DNA from: Terebella lapidaria | Taxonomy: Eukaryota; Annelida; Polychaeta; Terebellida; Terebellidae | Length of the DNA: 64,000 nucleotides | NCBI GenBank assembly: GCA_949152475.1 | Contig: OX424559.1 | Span: 16,151,809 to 16,215,808 of the forward strand | Reading direction: 5' to 3' | In this document: in pieces, positions 61,601 through 64,000 of the stretch | Layout: every line of letters starts with the position of its first letter | Numbering within the stretch: position 1 is the first letter of the stretch | Program-made: the position numbers and the translations under genes | Notes under the pieces: generated by a model | What the model saw: the letters and a program-made list of their open reading frames with translations, nothing else | Database searches by the model: none | What the model was told of the DNA's origin: nothing

Positions 61601-64000
61601 TTTTTAACAGAGCTGCCGACGGATAGTAAACTCACGGTCAAAGACCGGTACCTGGGTACTGCCATGGCGATCTAACAAGGATACGGTACATCTGAAGTCA
61701 AATTCATCTATCAGTGAAACACGCTTTTTGGCCGTAGTTTTGTTTTGGATATTCAGATCAACTTGAAATTTGGTGTGTCTTCATTGGGTATCATGCCGTA
61801 ATTTTGCACCAAATTTTAGAATTCTATCTCAAAAAATGAAAAAGTTGGCAATCTACCCCAATGTTAAATTTCAGTCCAAATAGGATCAAATAAATTCCAA
61901 CAAATTCAGGGCTTTAATCGTGTTTATGCTCGTACAGAATGAACCTATTGCGCTGATTTTGGAGTCTGAATGCGTAGTTGATGTATATTAAATTAGATAT
62001 ATTTATTTTGAAAAATTATTTAACTCGTACATCGAAAAAAAGTTGGGTTTTTATGCAGTCTCTGAAATTGCATGTAGAGGCTGAAATTTAACATTGGGGT
62101 GGATTGCCAACTTCTTCAATCTTTTAGATAAAATTCTGAAATTTGGGGACAAATTACGGCATGATACATGATTAAGATACACAAAATTTCAGCTTGATAC
62201 GATGATCCAAAACAAAACTATAGCCAAAAAGCGGGTTTCACTGATAAATGAAGTTGCCTTTAAATAGACTTGGGGGAGATAAATTGGCTGAGGATGTAAC
62301 AGTTTCTCGCATCAGTTACTTTGATGTGGCTTATTGTCTGACTTTCTATTTGAACTGTATAAATATTGGTGCGACTTATTCATATGGAAATAAAACTGTG
62401 TAATCAAGTTTTATGGGACATCTTCTTACAATTTGAACTCAATATTCAGTATTGTGATTCCATGGAAAACATGTACACATAAAAGGGCCGGGTTTTCTGC
62501 CATGTTTTTTCTAGAAACATGGCGTTATACTTGTAATTTATTTTGCTCACATGCATCTAGGAGAAGAAGGCACTGATAAGGAACGCTGTCCCCACCATCT
62601 TTGATGTTCCGAATCCGCCAGCCCCAGTGACAGTGAGGAGGAAGCTGCCAACGAGGAGGATCATTGAGGAGAATTCGTCTTCCGTACCCTCAACATCAAA
62701 ACAACAGGGTGTGTATTTCACTGGCATATGGTAGGAGATCATGCTTGATAGTGCTGATTTTATGTCACTCAATTTCTCAAGTTTGTATCACTTATATTTG
62801 GGATTACACCAATTATCATGAATATAATTTATTTCCTGTACATGTGTTTATGATTTATAATTTGAAAATATATGTATCTTTTCACCTGTACATTTGGACC
62901 TCCTTGCAATATTGTTTTGCTTTTGGATTCATTTTATTCATATTGGTTATGAGGTAAGTGATTCTACTTTTCATTTTTTATGTTATGTATGGTGCACAGA
63001 AAAAAATATTTTTTTAGACAGTTTATTTTCAACTTATGAACAAAACTCTAATGCAATAAAACATTAACGTTTAACCTATAACATATCATGATACATTTTG
63101 TCATTATAGTGTAAATACAAAAGTTGCCTGCATGAAATTACAATTTGTACAATCCAAATTTATAAGGAATACAACAAAACATATTTACATATCATTTTCA
63201 AATTTGAATACAGTAAAAACAGAAGTAGCCGTGTTCGACTCACGGGCTGGGCAAACAAAAAATCCGGTGATAAAGGGACAGATCGCCCAGTCGTCCCGCT
63301 TCTGTTTGTTCTAATTTGAAAATGAAGATGTACTGTAAATGTACTTTTATTTGCGGTGGATTTATTTAGCACCGTAAAAAATAGTCCATTAACAGTAATT
63401 GCACATTTGTAACACCATATATTGTCCGCAAAATATATTACAATTGTACTGATTCCAGATTTGCCCCATGAATCAACACCACCGACAAAGATCTGGTCCA
63501 GAAAGGAGAAAGAGCTGTCCCCAACCAAGAAGAAGCTCAAGGCACTGACAGTTCGATTAAGAACGCAATTGTGTAGACTCGAGCATAAAATGTCATCTGA
63601 ACCCCCCAAAATTAAAGTTAAAAAATTGTCCACCGAAGCAGATATATCTAGGATTATTGGTGACATATCGAAGTATTTGTCTGGTCCTGCCCTCGATTTA
63701 GTGGCATCACAGCTTCGACTGTCTGTAAGAAAGCCTAGAGGTTTTCGGTGGTCACCTCAAAACAAATCACTGGCCTTAACAATCTTGCATTCAAGCCCAA
63801 AAACGTACAAAATCCTAAGTAAAGTTTTCAAGATGCCAACTGTGAAAACTTTGCGAAACAGCTTAAGAAAACTTAAGATATATCCTGGATTCAGTGCTCC
63901 TTTGCTGGAGGCTTTCAAGTCTAAAGTTAAAAGTATGGATGCCCAGGAGAAGGTGTGTGCCCTAATTTTCGATGAAATGTCCATAAAGGAGAGTGTATCT
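46569..64000 (+). CDS. THAP-domain / P-element-transposase-like gene (5' part; runs off window)
   Basis: Four exons join in frame (46569-46672, 52641-52764, 62561-62708, 63459 to beyond 64000), giving 306 open residues. Residues 1-91 are a complete THAP zinc finger: C9, C14, C63, H66, FRFPKDPER, VWVQN, NHFEESQF and AVPTIF. After a basic linker come a Lys-rich, possibly coiled segment (KKKLKALTVRLRTQLCRLEH) and FRWSPQNKSLALTIL...SPKTYKILSKVFKMP. It ends at LIFDEMSIKES, which fits the first catalytic Asp of P-element/THAP9-type transposases. It may be a domesticated THAP9-like gene or an intron-rich mobile copy; the 3' half would decide. Intron 1 begins AT, not GT. Confidence 0.8.
47153..47904. 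mobile_element. hAT-type non-autonomous element with 8-bp target duplication
   Basis: Starts TAGGGTTTAATCCCGGGAA and ends TTCCAGGAATATATTAAACCCTA-like inverse ends. ATAGCGTC flanks both sides (47145-47152 and 47905-47912). Subterminal CCCGGGAAT/ATTCCCGGTT motifs repeat at both ends. 752 bp, no transposase frame. The 8-bp duplication and TIR are diagnostic of hAT. Confidence 0.85.
47913..50657. other. THAP gene intron 1, AT-rich
   Basis: No exon or named transposon recognised; (TA)n near 47996. A minus-strand frame at 48409-48696 is hydrophobic but unsupported. Confidence 0.4.
50658..51118. mobile_element. hAT-type MITE with 8-bp target duplication
   Basis: Terminal inverted repeats TAGTGGTCCCAC / GTGGGACCACTA, with the direct 8-bp duplication GCTTTGGC at 50650-50657 and 51119-51126. 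The interior (461 bp) has 'gattaatcg'-type subterminal repeats and no coding capacity. The clean duplication suggests a fairly recent insertion. Confidence 0.92.
51127..52640. other. THAP gene intron 1, remaining part
   Basis: A 45-bp direct duplication ('ttgattaaaaacaatatttt...') lies at about 51737-51822; otherwise nothing recognised. Confidence 0.45.
52641..52764 (+). CDS. THAP gene exon 2
   Basis: 124 nt, acceptor TCTGATTTAG, donor TGCT|GTAAGT. Encodes CAVWVQNTRRLDIKGKAADK then LYKSHELCANHFEESQFMNA, holding the Cys-His pair of the THAP zinc site. It joins exon 1 through a split Arg codon, restoring the common THAP string FPKDPERC. Confidence 0.88.
52765..53700. other. THAP gene intron 2, start
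   Basis: Tandem-like AT-rich units ('catcataatgcactt', 'atgatgtaatcata') at 52910-53100, then a short hairpin CCGGCCCCTCAGGGCCGG near 53108. No exon seen. Confidence 0.45.
53740..54430. repeat. ~690-bp repeat, left copy of an inverted pair (partner 60095-60790)
   Basis: Contains 'gggtccccgtgcacccaaaa', 'ccatggggtccatatggcgg' and a partly repeated interior (53880-54030 resembles 54250-54420). The reverse complement is at 60095-60790. The pair brackets 5.7 kb of intron 2. Confidence 0.8.
54777..55150 (-). pseudogene. fragment of an uncharacterised invertebrate protein family
   Basis: About 120 residues on the minus strand: LMYGKPREKSVNIVRSLMPA, then ARLPPCRDNLIPHINRVNHR and GWEKTPRGTLEPVWSNGPVL. 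The string 'LPPcrDnLipHi.RvN' followed by 'GWe...G.lePVW.NGP.lP' resembles the C-terminal part of large uncharacterised proteins seen in many copies in invertebrate genomes. The family's usual cysteine-rich end is not visible. Probably a transposon- or retrocopy-derived remnant in the intron; identification is from memory of the pattern. Confidence 0.35.
55500..56335. mobile_element. possible pogo/Tigger-type element end(s)
   Basis: On the minus strand the sequence starts TACAGTCAAACCTCTGATTA followed by GTGAACACC at about 56331, similar to CAGTCAAACCTC-type pogo/Tigger termini. 'agtgaacacc' phrases recur at 55520-55690. No transposase recognised; ends are uncertain. Confidence 0.4.
56690..57290 (-). 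repeat. AGGTCA-rich repeat array (minus orientation)
   Basis: Five monomers of about 120 bp in the orientation opposite to 29640-30420. They contain exact DR1 motifs (read TGACCTTTGACCT) at 56883-56895 and 57013-57025. Confidence 0.7.
57297..57340. repeat. GC-rich hairpin
   Basis: GACGCCCGC ... GCGGGCGTC stem with a GCGCACAGGGCGCACG-like loop. Marks an abrupt change from the AGGTCA array to a different repeat. Confidence 0.65.
57447..57660 (-). mobile_element. possible tRNA-derived SINE
   Basis: On the minus strand GGGGTGGTGCGACACAGG resembles a pol III A box region and CAGGGTTCTATCCCTG a B box with T-arm stem, at tRNA-like spacing. A GC-rich body follows. Weak alone; more copies would be needed. 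Confidence 0.35.
57805..57970. repeat. inverted repeat element
   Basis: Arms 'agcagtggcacacagggtga' and 'ctccccgtgtgccactgct' (about 30 bp each) enclose about 100 bp. Confidence 0.7.
58270..58372. repeat. short hairpin element
   Basis: 'cattatgttgttttccagat' and its near inverse 'gtctgtaaaacaacataatg' form arms of about 25 bp around a 50-bp loop. Confidence 0.7.
58400..59480. other. THAP gene intron 2, unremarkable part
   Basis: No exon or clear transposon; 'gccgccatcttggatttt' near 59058 is shared with several repeats of the window. Confidence 0.35.
59480..60075 (+). repeat. AGGTTACCGGAC-family partial copy
   Basis: Ends 'ttccggtaacctttctaagcccttgggctaa', the same terminus as the copy ending at 16653; holds TGACCTTGAAAGGTCA near 59562. 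Confidence 0.6.
60095..60790. repeat. ~690-bp repeat, right copy of the inverted pair
   Basis: Reverse complement of 53740-54430, from 'ccaacttgttctgatcaaaa' to 'gggtgcacggggaccccctt'. Confidence 0.8.
60795..61680. other. THAP gene intron 2, diverged repeats
   Basis: Around 61100-61270 similar to 33170-33310 and to the hairpin element that follows; no exon seen. Confidence 0.35.
61684..62270. repeat. ~590-bp hairpin element
   Basis: Arms of about 190 bp: 'ttcatctatcagtgaaacac' at the left end and 'gtttcactgataaatgaag' at the right. 'ggcaatctaccccaatgtta' and its inverse 'taacattggggtggattgcc' face the 200-bp centre. Related sequence is at 33190-33310. Confidence 0.75.
62561..62708 (+). CDS. 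THAP gene exon 3
   Basis: 148 nt, acceptor GCATCTAG, donor CAGG|GTGTGT, phase 0 in and phase 1 out. EKKALIRNAVPTIFDVPNPP closes the THAP domain (AVPTIF); a basic and Ser-rich linker follows. Confidence 0.85.
62709..63458. other. THAP gene intron 3
   Basis: 750 bp of AT-rich sequence, GT...CAG borders; no other feature. Confidence 0.6.
63459..64000 (+). CDS. THAP gene exon 4 (open at window end)
   Basis: Acceptor GATTCCAG; G from exon 3 plus AT makes Asp (DLPHESTPPTK). Open for 542 nt. Contains the P-element-type block FRWSPQNKSLALTILHSSPK and LRNSLRKLKIYPGF, ending in CALIFDEMSIKESVS. Confidence 0.87.

Overview
The window is animal nuclear DNA: coding segments are split by GT-AG introns, and most of the sequence is non-coding and packed with DNA transposons, LINE remnants and inverted-repeat elements. 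A Cys-loop receptor, Ig/SUEL-lectin membrane receptors, a THAP/P-element-type gene and AGGTCA-rich repeats suggest a marine invertebrate. I lean towards a lophotrochozoan (mollusc or brachiopod) or a lancelet, but the species cannot be fixed from the sequence.

Layout. (1) 5.5-14.2 kb, minus strand: 'gene A', the 3' part of a receptor gene. In order it has a truncated Ig half-exon, a SUEL-type lectin exon, a membrane exon and a tyrosine-motif tail. (2) 17.9-20.2 kb: an old LINE split by a foldback MITE. (3) 23.2-32.7 kb, minus strand: 'gene B', a paralogue of A that assembles completely. It has a signal peptide, four Ig-like domains, a membrane segment and a related tail. Seven exons have matching phases and predict about 679 residues. 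(4) 35.2-40.6 kb, plus strand: a complete eight-exon nicotinic acetylcholine receptor-type subunit (513 residues) with unusual ligand-site and pore residues. (5) 44.8-46.5 kb: the 5' part of a fossil LTR retrotransposon. (6) 46.6-64.0 kb and beyond, plus strand: a THAP/P-element-transposase-like gene with four open, phase-matched exons. Its first intron starts AT instead of GT, and the gene runs off the window.

Genes A and B are tandem paralogues: their membrane exons, tails and downstream flanks are alike. They look like cell-surface recognition receptors with possible phosphotyrosine signalling. The receptor subunit at 35-40 kb and the THAP gene are not obviously linked to them.

The repeats are a large part of the content. 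They include TA-flanked foldback MITEs with internal minisatellites, two hAT-type elements with intact 8-bp target duplications, an 830-bp nested palindrome, a repeat family with AGGTTACCGGAC ends carrying nuclear-receptor DR1 motifs, and long inverted pairs bracketing 3-6 kb. All calls come from reading the sequence; no database search was possible.
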